DNA from: Brachynemurus nebulosus
Lineage: Eukaryota; Arthropoda; Insecta; Neuroptera; Myrmeleontidae
DNA: 64,000 nt
Assembly: GCA_035578155.1 (NCBI GenBank)
Contig: JAPWDM010000001.1
Span: 7,652,670-7,716,669, forward strand
Direction: 5' to 3'
Shown here piece after piece: positions 52,901 to 62,301 of this stretch. The first letter of the stretch is position 1. Each line of letters begins with the position of its first letter. A program made the position numbers and the translations under genes. Under the pieces are notes generated by a model. It made no database searches and had not been told where the DNA came from. It worked only from the letters and a program-made list of their open reading frames with translations.

Positions 52901-55900
52901 TTATCTTTCTATACTAGTTACAAAATAACAGTTATCGATATATCGATCATCTCTATTAAAAATACACAAATCGGTGTAGAAGCATGGATATATACGTTGT
53001 CTGTGTCACCTATGTCAGTATACAAATATTTCAATGGCAGTGAACATGCTAAAAGGATCTTTAAAAGAAACTTTGATAATCAGAAGAAAAAAAATAATTA
53101 CCGTTACAGTTACATAAAATTCTTTATTTTCTAAAGATAGATCAGGTCCCTTGATTTCTTTTTCTGGTAGTGTTATACACTCTTCATCAGCAATAATTCC
53201 CGCTTTACGAAGGGAAGTACGAATATGCCATGGTTCAAGGGTCCATGGAGTCTCCTTGTTCATAGTCACTGACAACGTAATAAATTCTAAAGCATTTTTT
53301 GTCTAAAAAAAAAAAGAAAAAAAAAAACAATAATAAAATAAATAAATAAATACAAACAATGCGTTTTTGCTATGAATTATATTTAATTTTCTTATAAACG
53401 CTTTACAATTCGCGTTCATAGTATCTGAAAAGAGCCAGAACAACCGTAGAGACCGATCGCGATCAGTGATCACACATGTGTGCAACATTACCGCAGGTAG
53501 GTATTGACTTACAACAAGCACACTCTCTGTGTTGGTTTTTGTAAAAATTTATAGTAGAATAATATAACACAAATATAATTTTATATTATCATTTATTTTT
53601 ATTTTTTTGTAATTGTATTGAAATGCATGTTTGTCTGTTAATCTTTTTATTAAGAATGTGTATAATTAAAATTGACATAGTGTTTGAAAAATTATCAAAT
53701 TGGATCGGCTGGGACTCGAACATGGACCTCTTGGTTGCTAGTCAAGCGTTGGTTGATAATCAATCAAACACAACCTCTCTTTAATGTGAAACGCCGTTTT
53801 TATATTTTAATTTCAAAAGTCCGCCATACATTAATAATGTTTCACAGGCACTCGATAACATTTGAAATTAAAATATAAAAACTGCGTTTCGCATTAAAGA
53901 GAGGTTGTGTTCGATTGATTATCAGATTGGAATGGCACTCGAACAAGCGGTCGGTGGCCTAATTGGTAAGGCGCTTGGCTAGCAACCAAGAGATCCCGGT
54001 TCGAGTCCCAGCCGATCCAATTTGATAATTTTTCAAATACTATGTCAATTTTAATTAACATAATGAATTGGTCATTTGCCAAAGTACATCGAGTGTTCAA
54101 GTATCAGCCAAAGCTGGACATTAAGTGAACATATGAATACTGGTGTATGTTTAAATACGGACAAAAGTCCGCCATACGTTAATAATGTTTCACAGGCACT
54201 CGATAACATTTGAACTTAAAATATAAGAATGTGTATGTTTAAAAATGTGTATCATTTCGTGAATTTATTTATATAATTTTTTTTTTAATTTCTTTAAAAA
54301 TATTGTCGGCCCCTGGGGAAGTTTACTGTGAAAGTAGGCGGACTTGGATCAAGTTTCCAAAAAAAGATTGCGCATTTTAAGGTACCATCACAATGTGATT
54401 TGCCGAAAAATAGTCAATTTTCACAGTTTTTTTCGGATGGATAGGATGGGGGAATGGGGATGAATTTTTTTTCCGATTAATACCACTATTTAACAATACA
54501 AAAATATTTCTTTTTCATTTTTATTTATTTTTTATAATTATTATAATTTTTTGAAAAAAGTATCTTTAAAAAAAGGCGGAAATCGGTATACACGATTGCG
54601 ATTTCATCCGAAAAAAAATCAAATAGTTTATTATCAGTCTGTAGGTAAGCAGCTATGTACCTATGGGAGCTTTTATTTTCTTCTTGAAATTTAAAAAAAT
54701 GGCGGCGGTTTGAATAAAATGTATAAAATTTTTTATAGTTTTTCGTGTGGAAAAATAGGAAGATTTCAAAAAAAAAAGCTCCCATAGGTACATAGCGACT
54801 TACCTACAGATTGATAATCTATTTGATTTTTTTCGGATGAAAACTGCGGCCGCAATCATGTGTACCGATTTCCGCATTTTTTTTAAAGATACTTTTTTCA
54901 AAAAATTATAAAAAATATTTTTGTATTGTTAAATACTGGTATTAATCGTAAAAAAATCATCCCCATTCCCCCATCCTATCCATTCGCGACTATTTTTCGG
55001 CAAATCACACTGTGATTGTACCTTTTAAAAAATGTAAATACGTAAGTACGAAAAATATAAGCAAGTAAATACATGTGTATGAGCAAATGAAGCATTATCA
55101 AATCTGTTGAGAAAAATAAGAAATAAGTACGAAGAGATATGTAAGTAAAATACGCAATAAGTATGATGCGAATTTTTTTGCATATGAGCCAATATGATGC
55201 CATTAAATCTATATTGTCAATATTGGGAATCGTAAAACTTAAGTACGCGAACTAGTGGTGAAAAAATTAACTACTGCCAGTAGGCAAGGTTTGTTTATTA
55301 GATTTTGGCAATTCACAAAATTTATATTGTTTGGTTTACAAAATACGAACTGGTATATTTTTTTGAATATCATTCTAATTTTTTTTCATAATAATATACT
55401 GTTTTCACCCTCGTGCGAATAGCCAACATAAATTTAAAAAAATGAGATTTTTTTATTTTTGCTTCGATCAATCGTTTGTGAATCGTTTGTGAATGTTTGT
55501 GACGCTATTATTTTCGTTTGTGACTAATTAGTTAATTAATTATTTAATTGTTAATTACGAGTGTGCGAATAGCCAACATTTTTTAAAATTTATTGCAATA
55601 TTGACTTCCGGGCACTTAATCGATTGAAAATCGTTTGTGAATTCCAAATATACCATTAAAAACATTTGTGACAGCGTGTTTTTTAAAAAAATTATAAAAA
55701 AAATTCTGTATACTGCTGTCATTTACAAAATAGTTATTTTTTCTAACACTAGAGGGTATTGGAGTGTAACTAAACAGAGTGGCCAATATAAAAAGCTTCA
55801 TTACTACAAAAAATAATTGATTTTTTTTTATTATTTTTTTAAAAAACACGTTGTCACAAATGTTTTTAATGGTATATTTGGAATTCACAAACGATTTTCA

Positions 55901-57049
55901 ATCGATTAAGTGCCCGGAAGTCAATATTGCAATAAATTTTAAAAAAATGTTGGCTATTCGCACACTCGTAATTAACAATTAAATAATTAATTAACTAATT
56001 AGTCACAAACGAAAATAATAGCGTCACAAACATTCACAAACGATTGATCGAAGCAAAAATAAAAAAATCTCATTTTTTTAAATTTATGTTGGCTATTCGC
56101 ACGAGGGTACTGTTTTCAAATAAAAACGGACAATTCCAAATTGCTACCATTTAAGTTTAAAAGTGTCAATTTTTGTCATCTGGTGACGAATGAAGAAACT
56201 ACTGCCAGTAGGCTAAATATTAAATCACGTCCCCATTTGATTTCCCAATAATTTTAGTGGCACTTAACGCACTTAACGTGCCGGTACAATCAGTACAATC
56301 TAGAGTTGAAACTTGAGTGGAAATATTATTTCATTAACTGATGTATATATAAAAATAAAAAAACAAAATAACCAACCTTTGGCGCATACGGAGAGCTATG
56401 TTTCGGTTTTTCCTCATCAATTTTCGATTCTTGAATATATCTCTTTATGTTTTCCTCCGTTTTATAAACACCCAATTTTGGCAAAATTAATTTATTGTAA
56501 CCATAATACGGCTTCACTTTTACAATATCGCCTTTAATACCCAATCCTTCTACGTATGATGTCAAAATAATTTCGAGTGGCTGTTTTTTTCGAATATCGG
56601 TGTCTTCTACGAGATCGTATATATAATGACGCCCTCGAAGTTTGTGTGGTGTTCCATTTTTTTTGTGTAATCCAGGTGGAAATTTACGTTTTAAAATAAA
56701 TGTTGTCTAAAACATATCGTAAGTTATGTAATGTTAGTTAGAAATTTCAAGAAAACAATGTTAATAAGTTTTTTAAGTGCTTTCATTACGTGGTTGCAAA
56801 TGTTATTAAAATTTTAAGATAATGAACAAAATTCTTATAAATTTTGCTGTTTTAGTCGGTAATATAAACCTTTAACATTTAATGTAAAAAACTGAGATTT
56901 AGGACCAAATAAAAAATTAGATTAAGTATGTATTCAGTTTTTTTAAGCTCACTTACTCTGTAAGGTTGAATATTATAAATAGTATTCTGTAAAAAATCAG
57001 CATTGCATGGTTTAATAATGTTAATAACATTTTTTAGGTTACTCCACAT
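43757..57049 (-). CDS. mRpL9: Mitochondrial ribosomal protein bL9m (four exons)
   Basis: Joined exons on the minus strand: 57049-56957, 56706-56377, 53302-53102, 43939-43757. This gives 268 aa, against 267 for human MRPL9. All three introns are phase 0 with AG/GT ends. The product is a structural protein of the large mitoribosomal subunit. Exon 2 encodes RHYIYDLVEDT then LEIILTSYVEGLGIKGDIVK, the bL9 N-domain signature with its Gly-x-x-Gly-Asp turn. Exon 4 starts INNFEKAFVRCR, matching the NFEK segment near the family C-terminus. An N-terminal stretch rich in Asn, Lys and Ile could be a mitochondrial presequence. Intron 3 is 9.2 kb and full of inserted elements, including a copy of part of exon 2. 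The gene ends 2.6 kb upstream of the E1 start on the same strand. Confidence 0.92.
43940..44610. other. mRpL9 intron 3, left part
   Basis: No clear element. Small open frames at 44174-44432 are in AT-rich sequence and not credible. Confidence 0.4.
44611..44774 (-). pseudogene. Partial copy of mRpL9 exon 2 inside mRpL9 intron 3
   Basis: 164 bp matching 56433-56596 without gaps and with nine substitutions. It encodes KKQPLEIILTSYLEGLGIKG and onward to TEENIKRYI, with only V to L and Y to D changed; the other seven changes are silent. The frame is closed by TAA two codons upstream of the homology, and no acceptor or donor matches its edges, so it is not obviously an exon. Confidence 0.85.
45100..46107. 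mobile_element. Double-hairpin element, copy 1, interrupted
   Basis: The outer hairpin 45117-45230 (GCGGGAAATTGTCGATTACC and inverse) and the outer motif TACTTCTCCCGCATGAGT at the other end match 47100-47590 in reverse orientation. Split after GTGGAAAGTTAC by the insert 45484-45995. Non-coding. Confidence 0.72.
45484..45995. mobile_element. Hairpin element nested in the double-hairpin element
   Basis: Present here but absent from the matching place in 47100-47590, where GGAAAGTTAC runs straight into TTTCCACACGC on the complementary strand. It has a hairpin at 45806-45962 and a tail to TTTTTATAACACC. Second copy at 8719-9115. Confidence 0.75.
47100..47590. mobile_element. Double-hairpin element, copy 2, uninterrupted
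   Basis: Inverse of 45100-46107 without the insert. One end carries ACTCATGCGGGAGAAGTACT ... CTTCCCGCATAC, the other GTGCGGGATTGTCGATTGCC ... CAATTTCCCGCAC. So both ends are stem-loops rather than simple terminal inverted repeats. About 490 bp. Confidence 0.72.
47620..47885. repeat. Two to three diverged tandem units of about 125 bp
   Basis: AAAATCGGTTAAATAG (47621), AAAATCGGTTGGATAG (47748) and AATATCGGTGATG (47870) mark unit starts. Each is followed by a TTTTGGG...CAGA(T/C)CTCATATA phrase. Confidence 0.65.
48325..48698. mobile_element. hAT-like MITE CCATGGTGGCCACA
   Basis: CCATGGTGGCCACA at the left, TGTGGCCACCATGG at the right. Repeated CCTGACTTTTCCAGG phrases occur inside both ends. GAGC lies outside both tips. 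Related to the ends at 17091 and 18630. Confidence 0.72.
49023..49809. mobile_element. GGGGCCGTCCATTAATCACG-ended element
   Basis: GGGGCCGTCCATTAATCACG (then TGA) at the left; the right end read on the other strand is GGGGCTGTCCATTAATCACG. C-rich runs (CCCCCCCTCCCCCTTG) lie inside both ends. A 103-codon minus-strand frame (49341-49652) of ordinary amino-acid composition lies in the middle but matches nothing I know. Confidence 0.75.
49810..50795. other. mRpL9 intron 3 segment, nothing supported
   Basis: Slightly richer in GC than its neighbours. Contains AACTCGAAAACGCAAAGCTA-type phrases twice (50485, 50650), a hint of an old repeat. No exon seen. Confidence 0.4.
50796..52079. mobile_element. 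AGGCTRGTCRTCCATTG-ended element
   Basis: AGGCTAGTCATCCATTG at the left; the right end on the other strand is AGGCTGGTCGTCCATTG. Arms about 70 bp, ending in GTTCGTCCG. A second inner inverted pair (GTACTTGACTG near 51007 and CAGTCAAGTAC near 51815) suggests an insert, and a third hairpin (ACGGACGAACGA) lies at 51930-52025. Confidence 0.7.
52289..53053. mobile_element. Inverted-end element TTTAACACATTCACTGCC close to mRpL9 exon 3
   Basis: CTTTAACACATTCACTGCC at the left pairs with GGCAGTGAACATGCTAAAAG at the right. It ends about 48 bp from the exon 3 donor. It carries the insert 52388-52957. Confidence 0.6.
52388..52957. mobile_element. Nested element with GATGA / TCATC ends and TAACTGTTATT runs
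   Basis: ACTATAGATGAGC at the left, GATCATCTCTATT at the right. AATAACTGTTATTGCAATAA and related palindromes lie near both ends. No clean target duplication. Confidence 0.55.
53102..53302 (-). CDS. mRpL9: mRpL9 exon 3
   Basis: Acceptor TTTTTTAG, donor GTAATT, phase 0 both sides, 67 codons. It begins TKNALEFITLSVTMNKETPW and ends ENKEFYVTVT. The TPWTLEPWHIRTSLRKAG segment is the C-domain equivalent of the family. Confidence 0.9.
53671..54049. mobile_element. Inverted pair of tRNA-derived SINE-like units in mRpL9 intron 2
   Basis: The right unit (53862-54049) carries a full tRNA-like head and a short AT tail. The left unit is its inverse but lacks the 5' half of the head. Between them lies a spacer, AAAAGTCCGCCATACATTAA and onward, which recurs at 54164-54214. 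Confidence 0.75.
53948..54019 (+). ncRNA. tRNA-Ala(AGC)-like sequence, probably a SINE head
   Basis: The D stem GCCT/AGGC, the anticodon stem CTTGG/CCAAG with loop CTAGCAA (anticodon AGC), and Pol III A-box (TGGCCTAATTGG) and B-box (GGTTCGAGTCC) are all present. The acceptor stem pairs except at position 1, with one G-U. The T stem has two mismatches and the 3' end runs into a repeated tail. So it is more likely a SINE promoter or tRNA pseudogene than a working tRNA gene. Confidence 0.55.
54377..55028. mobile_element. TTAA foldback element, copy 2
   Basis: TTAAGGTACCATCACAATG at the left, TGATTGTACCTTTTAA at the right. Same palindrome as 30823-31486, with internal divergence and an extra TT at the right tip. 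Inner blocks CAAATAGTTTATTATCAGTC and GCGGCCGCAATC are recognisable. Confidence 0.85.
55408..56107. mobile_element. Long-arm foldback element with 11-bp duplication (MULE-like)
   Basis: Arms of roughly 285 bp, almost identical, starting CCCTCGTGCGAATAGCCAAC and ending in its inverse. TACTGTTTTCA (11 bp) lies at 55397-55407 and 56108-56118. Long arms plus a 9-11-bp duplication fit Mutator-like elements. The left arm has one extra AATCGTTTGTG. The centre is short and non-coding. In mRpL9 intron 2, 269 bp from exon 2. Confidence 0.85.
56377..56706 (-). CDS. mRpL9: mRpL9 exon 2 (bL9 N-domain)
   Basis: Acceptor GTTTTAG, donor GTTGGT, phase 0 both sides, 110 codons. It begins TTFILKRKFPPGLHKK, includes RGRHYIYDLVEDTDIRKKQP and the bL9 core, and ends SSPYAPK. 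The bases at 56433-56596 are duplicated in intron 3 at 44611-44774. Confidence 0.92.
56957..57049 (-). CDS. mRpL9: mRpL9 exon 1 (start, presequence)
   Basis: ATG at 57049; 31 codons beginning MWSNLKNVINIIKPCNADF and ending PYR, then donor GTAAGTG, phase 0. Basic and hydrophobic with no acidic residue before Asp-18, as expected for mitochondrial import. No upstream in-frame start was chosen. Confidence 0.85.
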
Positions 57050-57422
57050 TGTTGAACGTCAATTTTAGAAATAAATACGACTTGATATATTAATAATCTA
57101 ATATGATATTTAAATTATTCCATTTTTCTTGTTACAAATTTAAAAAATCGTTTACACAAGATTATATTTAATTTGTAAATACTTATAAATACTAAACTGA
57201 TTAAAATGAAAACAATTTTTTGAAAAGTTTTTAAATGTTGATGATAGTCATTGGTCCATTGTCATTGGAATGGAGTATTATAAGATGGAGATCTTACTTA
57301 TAATCCTTATAATGGAAGGAACTGACAAAATTGGTCACGAAGGTACATATAGGGCTTTCCTTTTTTACCACTCGTGGCGTTAATAATCCACGGATACCGA
57401 TGTGAATATAGCGAATATAGTA

Positions 57423-57590
57423 AAGAAGTCTCCACATTCTCGCAGAGGTTGGACGAGGTTCCTCGTCGAGTTCCTCACTGAGGTTGGCTCAGCCATATGA
57501 ATATCATTAAAACACCAACCGCGAGACACAACGTAATGACCCTCTACATTCTCGTTCCGTCCAACCTCGGCGAGAATGTGGAGACTCCTT
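57423..57590. mobile_element. Short MITE AAGAAGTCTCCACATTCTCG upstream of mRpL9
   Basis: AAGAAGTCTCCACATTCTCG and its inverse (one change), with GAGGTTGGACG also inverted. 168 bp, 374 bp upstream of the mRpL9 start codon, so possibly close to its promoter. Confidence 0.7.
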
Positions 57591-57606
57591 AACATTAAAC
57601 GGATAA

Positions 57607-58295
57607 AGGTCCATTCATATCTACAGACACTAAACGTAACAGACACGAGAAATATTGTTTAATGCTTTTCTTATGGGCGTATTCATATTATAGCGTAACG
57701 TAACCGCACAGACACGTACAGTGACAGACAGTGTCCGCATAGTATTCGCGAGGAGAATATTTTGTCTGTGCTGGAACGTGTCTGTTGACTTTGCGCGGCT
57801 AATATGATTGCATGTTTCGAAACGTACAAACAAAATTCCTAGAATTTATTTATAAATTTTCATTGTATTCGTTTTATGAAGTACAAACAACGAAAAATTA
57901 ATCGAATTTGTTAAAAAAATAAACATTTTCTGTAAATTATATAAGATCTGAATAGCAAACATTTAATCAAATTTATTAGGTTATGTACATTTCTCCACAA
58001 TCACACTGATAAGAAATTTGAAGATAATCAATAGAAGTATGCAGCAAGAAAGGAAATTTTTCCTCTTCCAATAATAACGCAATTTAATTGAGATCAACAA
58101 GATCTGCTACAATTTAATTTTTGTAATTCACTGATACATATGTACCTACTATACGTGCTATACCCTATACGAATAGCGTATCTGCTGTCTGTGTCTGTCC
58201 GCTAATTGTCTGTATATATGAATACTTTTGAAAATGTCGTGTCTGCCACGATACGTGTCTGTGACGTTCAGTGTCTGTAGATATGAATGAACCTT
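57607..58295. mobile_element. MITE with ATTCATAT...GACACG ends and TAA flanks (copy 2)
   Basis: AGGTCCATTCATATCTACAG at the left and its inverse CTGTAGATATGAATGAACCT at the right. TAA lies outside both (57604-57606, 58296-58298). A second inverted pair (GGGCGTATTCATAT near 57675, ATATATGAATACTTTT near 58220) indicates a nested relative. Copy 1 is 27090-27960. Confidence 0.72.
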
Positions 58296-58312
58296 TAAAC
58301 AGAATGTAAGTA

Positions 58313-58820
58313 CAGTAATTATTCTCAAATGGAAACACGTCGGGACTAGGGAAGTGAGTGTTTCCATTTGAGAATCACCAATGTCGGTTGATAATATTTA
58401 ATAATAAGGAAATACATAGAAATTACATATGTATGAAATAAACTCTTACAGTTTAAATTACTTTATACGGCGAATATCCAGTGGTACTGAGTCCAATTTT
58501 ACATAGTGACGTCAGCGAATTATATAATATATAATGTAAATGACGCGGCGCAAAATAAAAATTGTTAAGTTTATTTTAAAAATGATCGAAAAACCCACTT
58601 TATAAATGAGTTGAACATTGAAAAAGATTCCAGAAGATTCTATTCAAGAGCTAACAAAGATAATATAGAAGCTCGCGTTTCATTTGAGAATAAGTACTGT
58701 ACCACTTTCGTATCCTACGAACACGAGTGCCATCTTTGATTTAGACCAGAGATTTAGACACTTTTTTGAATACATTGAGTTTCATCTCCTTGTCTAATCT
58801 CCATAGTCATTGGGGTCATT
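58313..58820. repeat. Repeat block, inverse of 33330-34403
   Basis: TTATTCTCAAATGGAAACAC at the left and TTTGAGAATAAGTACTG at 58699. Lacks the 505-bp insert present in the other copy. Homology continues past 58700 (AACACGAGTGCCATCTTTGA). Confidence 0.65.
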
Positions 58821-58975
58821 GGGTGGAATAACTCCGATTTCTCAATTTCTGCCACTAGCACCACTTGTATCAGGGGATGACCCACAGAGTACAGAGGCGA
58901 CATTGCTATCTCTATACTACTGAACCTAGTGTAATCAAAAAAAGATATAGCAAGTGTCCCATTTGGATGTAAAAC

Positions 58976-59622
58976 ATACGATTTACATGTTAATTTTTAA
59001 CATTTGATTCCCATAAGGAAAAAGTTATGTCACAAGAGTGCTTTAAACAAATTAATAATACTACAGTGACTGTATAATATTCTTTATAACAGTGTGGCCA
59101 TTGGAACCATATCCGCCATATTCAGGCCAAATTTGAAGTGAGTAACCGTAGTAACAGAATAAACAAGGTATACAAATTCAATGCATTTGGCCTGTTAATG
59201 GCGTCAACCAATAAAAAACTAGACCTACTAATGGCCACACTGTTATCAAGTATATTATAAAGTCACTGTAATAATACTAATTTAATATTACAACTACTGT
59301 TACTATAGCTTTAGCAATAATAATGCAGTAAAATAAAGAAATGAATGTCGCAATTTTCAAGCAATTCACATTTTTACATAATAAATATTTGTGGATCTGC
59401 TGTAAATTCAAAAAACACATTTTTTTATTTTCTTGAAAATAAGTATTAAAATAATAAAAATACCAAAGAAATATTCTGTTGAAGAAATAGTGCAGATAAT
59501 TTGGTGGACAAAAATTATTTTATAAAAGAAAATTACCAAAAATAGGAATATGTTTATCCAAAGCACTCTTGCGACATAACTTTTTCCTTATGGGAATGCA
59601 ATGTTAACATGTAAATCGTATG
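58976..59622. mobile_element. Inverted-end element ACGATTTACATGTTAA
   Basis: Arms of about 65 bp, including CCCATAAGGAAAAAGTTATG and its inverse. GGATGT / ACATCC continue the pairing outward to about 58955 and 59640. It holds 59064-59268. Confidence 0.7.
59064..59268. mobile_element. MITE CAGTGACT with 9-11-bp duplication TAATAATACTA
   Basis: CAGTGACTGTATAATATTCT and CAGTGTGGCCATT pair with their inverses at the right end. TAATAATACTA lies at 59053-59063 and 59269-59279. 205 bp. Confidence 0.85.
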
Positions 59623-59665
59623 TATACATCCGGCCAGGATACCCAGTATCTATGTGCACTGGGTT

Positions 59666-60852
59666 TACACCGATCGCCCGTTATTAAGAACACATTGGAA
59701 TGTGAGATAGAATTATACTTCTTACTCTTTTTAACCAGTAAAATACCCATCTACTCATATACTGGATGATTAATGTAATTAATACCTTATGATAAAAGCG
59801 TAAATATATGTAATGCCTTACACTTAACAATAAAAAATATCAACAATAGGTATAAAATAAAACTAAAAATCAATTTTTACATGCCTAAAACAACATGGTC
59901 AAACACACGAAAAAATCGACGTTAGGTAATCAGCACACTTAAAACAGTTAATATTAGGAAATTATTTTAAATTTTCGTACACATTTATACTTTTAGAATA
60001 AAAATTAATGACTCACTGATATTGTTATTATTTCGTATGTAAAATAAAAGTAACCTCACATTTTCGCACAATAACACAAACGACACACATTACATATTCT
60101 ATTAAAAACAAACCTAATATGTACTTAATTTATGTGTGCGCGTACATGTGTGTAGATACTAAACCATATCAGCGATACCGCCGTACCAACTTGCATTCTT
60201 CTAAAAACATTTAGACATCTAGTGGTATGTACAGGATACTTATTACAATTTCATATCTTCCTTTTAATTGTTTAAAAAAACCACAGAGAGGAGCACATTC
60301 TTCACTTTTTGATTTGATAATATAACACTACCGTATTTTTAATACCAACTACAGATTTGAACAATCAAGTGGTTATAATAGCCCATCCATTGTAAATGTA
60401 TATATGTATTCAGTATTACGTATGTTGTAAACCTTTGATATGCTTCGAATATTTAATATTTCGAAATCATTTTGTAATTAAATAATAATAATAATTGTCT
60501 TCATAAAGTTTGTTCATACGTTCGTCTTGATAGTTAATTTTTGCTGATAGAAAATGTACGTAATGTAAATATTTATATTATACTATCCATTTTTATTTAT
60601 TTATTAGGTTACGTATATTACTGCACTAACCTACATTAATAATAATAAGTTTAAACTAAAAAAAATTTGTTTCTTTTTTGGAATTTATTAATTTTAATTT
60701 TGGTAAAAAAATTTCTGTTTATATATTTCTATTGTATTTTGTCGAAAGTTAAGGTGACCAATCTGTATATTGCTAATTTATTGTTTAAAAAGAGTAAGAA
60801 GTACAATTCCATCTCACATTCCAATGTGTTCTTAATAACGGGTGGTCGGTGT
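59666..60852. mobile_element. Inverted-end element with CCCGTTATTAAGAACACATT arms
   Basis: Arms of about 68 bp (59666-59735 and 60785-60852) with few mismatches. The interior is AT-rich and non-coding; an open frame at 60667-60891 overlaps the right arm and is not credible. Confidence 0.65.
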
Positions 60853-61329
60853 ACTTTGAAATTGTGTGATCTATCTTGTGTGTGTGAGTGATCGGAGGTG
60901 TGTTACGTGGTGTCGTATATGTATATATAATACTACATACGTATGTATGTGGCTTCGGGTGGGGGTTCTAACAATGCCCATAACAATCAAAACGTGATCA
61001 AAACAACTGACCTACACTCATCCACTGACACCGAGCGAGTGACTACTAAGTAGCCTAACTTGCTCAGAACCGCACACTGCAGATTACACGAAAGAGATAG
61101 TAGTGCCGGTTCTGTATTCTGTGGGAGGACCAGTAGGGCTGATAAAAATTGAAACTTAAATATACATAATATAATTTAGAATTTTTTGTATTTATTTATA
61201 CATTCACAAAAGGAATAATACTTCATAATTTTGTGTAGAAATAAATGTAAATCCAAAGTAAAGTTTATATTGTATAGAAATAAATATGTTTAATGTGTTA
61301 ATACTTCAAATAACTTGATAACCGTATTA

Positions 61330-62301
61330 CAGTGGGGCGTTCGCCAGAAAATTTTGTTAGCCTAACCTTAGCTAACGGATCTTGCACCGTTACAAACATA
61401 GAACACTAGAAGCCAACTAACATAAAAAAAGTGAAATTCGCTTGGAGTCATTTGTTAGTCAGTCACAGCTTAAGGCATTAGTCCGTCAGTAGTCGTCGTC
61501 GAGTCAACACACCATTATATTAACAATATACCCATTGTTAATTGAGCACGTTGAACAGCTCTCTCTGGTAATACGTGTGATGTGATTGTATGTGTGTATA
61601 CACATACTACTACAAAAACCAAACTAATACACTGCAAACAGTGTGTATGTACACAAACAGACTACGTCACAAACTCATTACAAGTGGAACAGAGGCAAAG
61701 CCAATCTAGTTTGTCCCCTTGGTTACAAACCAGAGGACTCTGATTCAAAAAATTAATGCACTTAAATATTTTTCATGGTTTTTCACGGTATAATTACGTA
61801 ACATCTGAAGTACAGCCACATTCAAAGTATGGAATAAAAACAATCAGTCACCATGTTAGAAATTGTTGTTTTAACATCTAAAGAATGTTAATTTTTTGAA
61901 TCAGAGTCCTTTGGTTTGCAACGGTGCATACTCCACATAGAGATACATAGAGAGGCAACTTAAAAAATCGTTTAAAAAGTTAAATAGTCATTAAAGAAAA
62001 AGATGACAGCAGTCATTTGTATTTCTAAACTATATTTTGTCTTTATCTAATGGATGACAAAATACATTTGTTAAAGAAATGCTAATTTTGAGTCAGCAGT
62101 AAAAAAAGATAGCATCACCTTAAATGTGTTGTTGTCACACTCTTATCAATTGTTTATATTGGGGTTTCTGTTGTCATAGATCACAGTTGTCTACAACATA
62201 CTTGCTTCAAAAATAGGTACATAGTTGGCCATCCATGTATATCACTGATACTCCATTAGCTAACGTTAGGCTAACAAAACTTTCTGGCGAACGCCGCAGT
62301 A
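61330..62301. mobile_element. Inverted-end element GGCGTTCGCCAGAAA
   Basis: GGCGTTCGCCAGAAAATTTT then GTTAGCCTAAC at the left; inverse at the right. Contains a relative of the element at 4800 (61396-61570) and the inverted pair 61723-61921. Confidence 0.68.
61723..61921. mobile_element. MITE TTACAAACCAGAGGACTCTG
   Basis: TTACAAACCAGAGGACTCTG then ATTCAAAAAATTAA at the left, inverse at the right with small changes. 199 bp, nested in 61330-62301. Confidence 0.7.

Noticed and set aside
53948..54019. Functional tRNA-Ala gene
   Set aside because: T stem has two mismatches, acceptor position 1 is unpaired, and an inverted partial copy lies next to it; a SINE head is the better reading.
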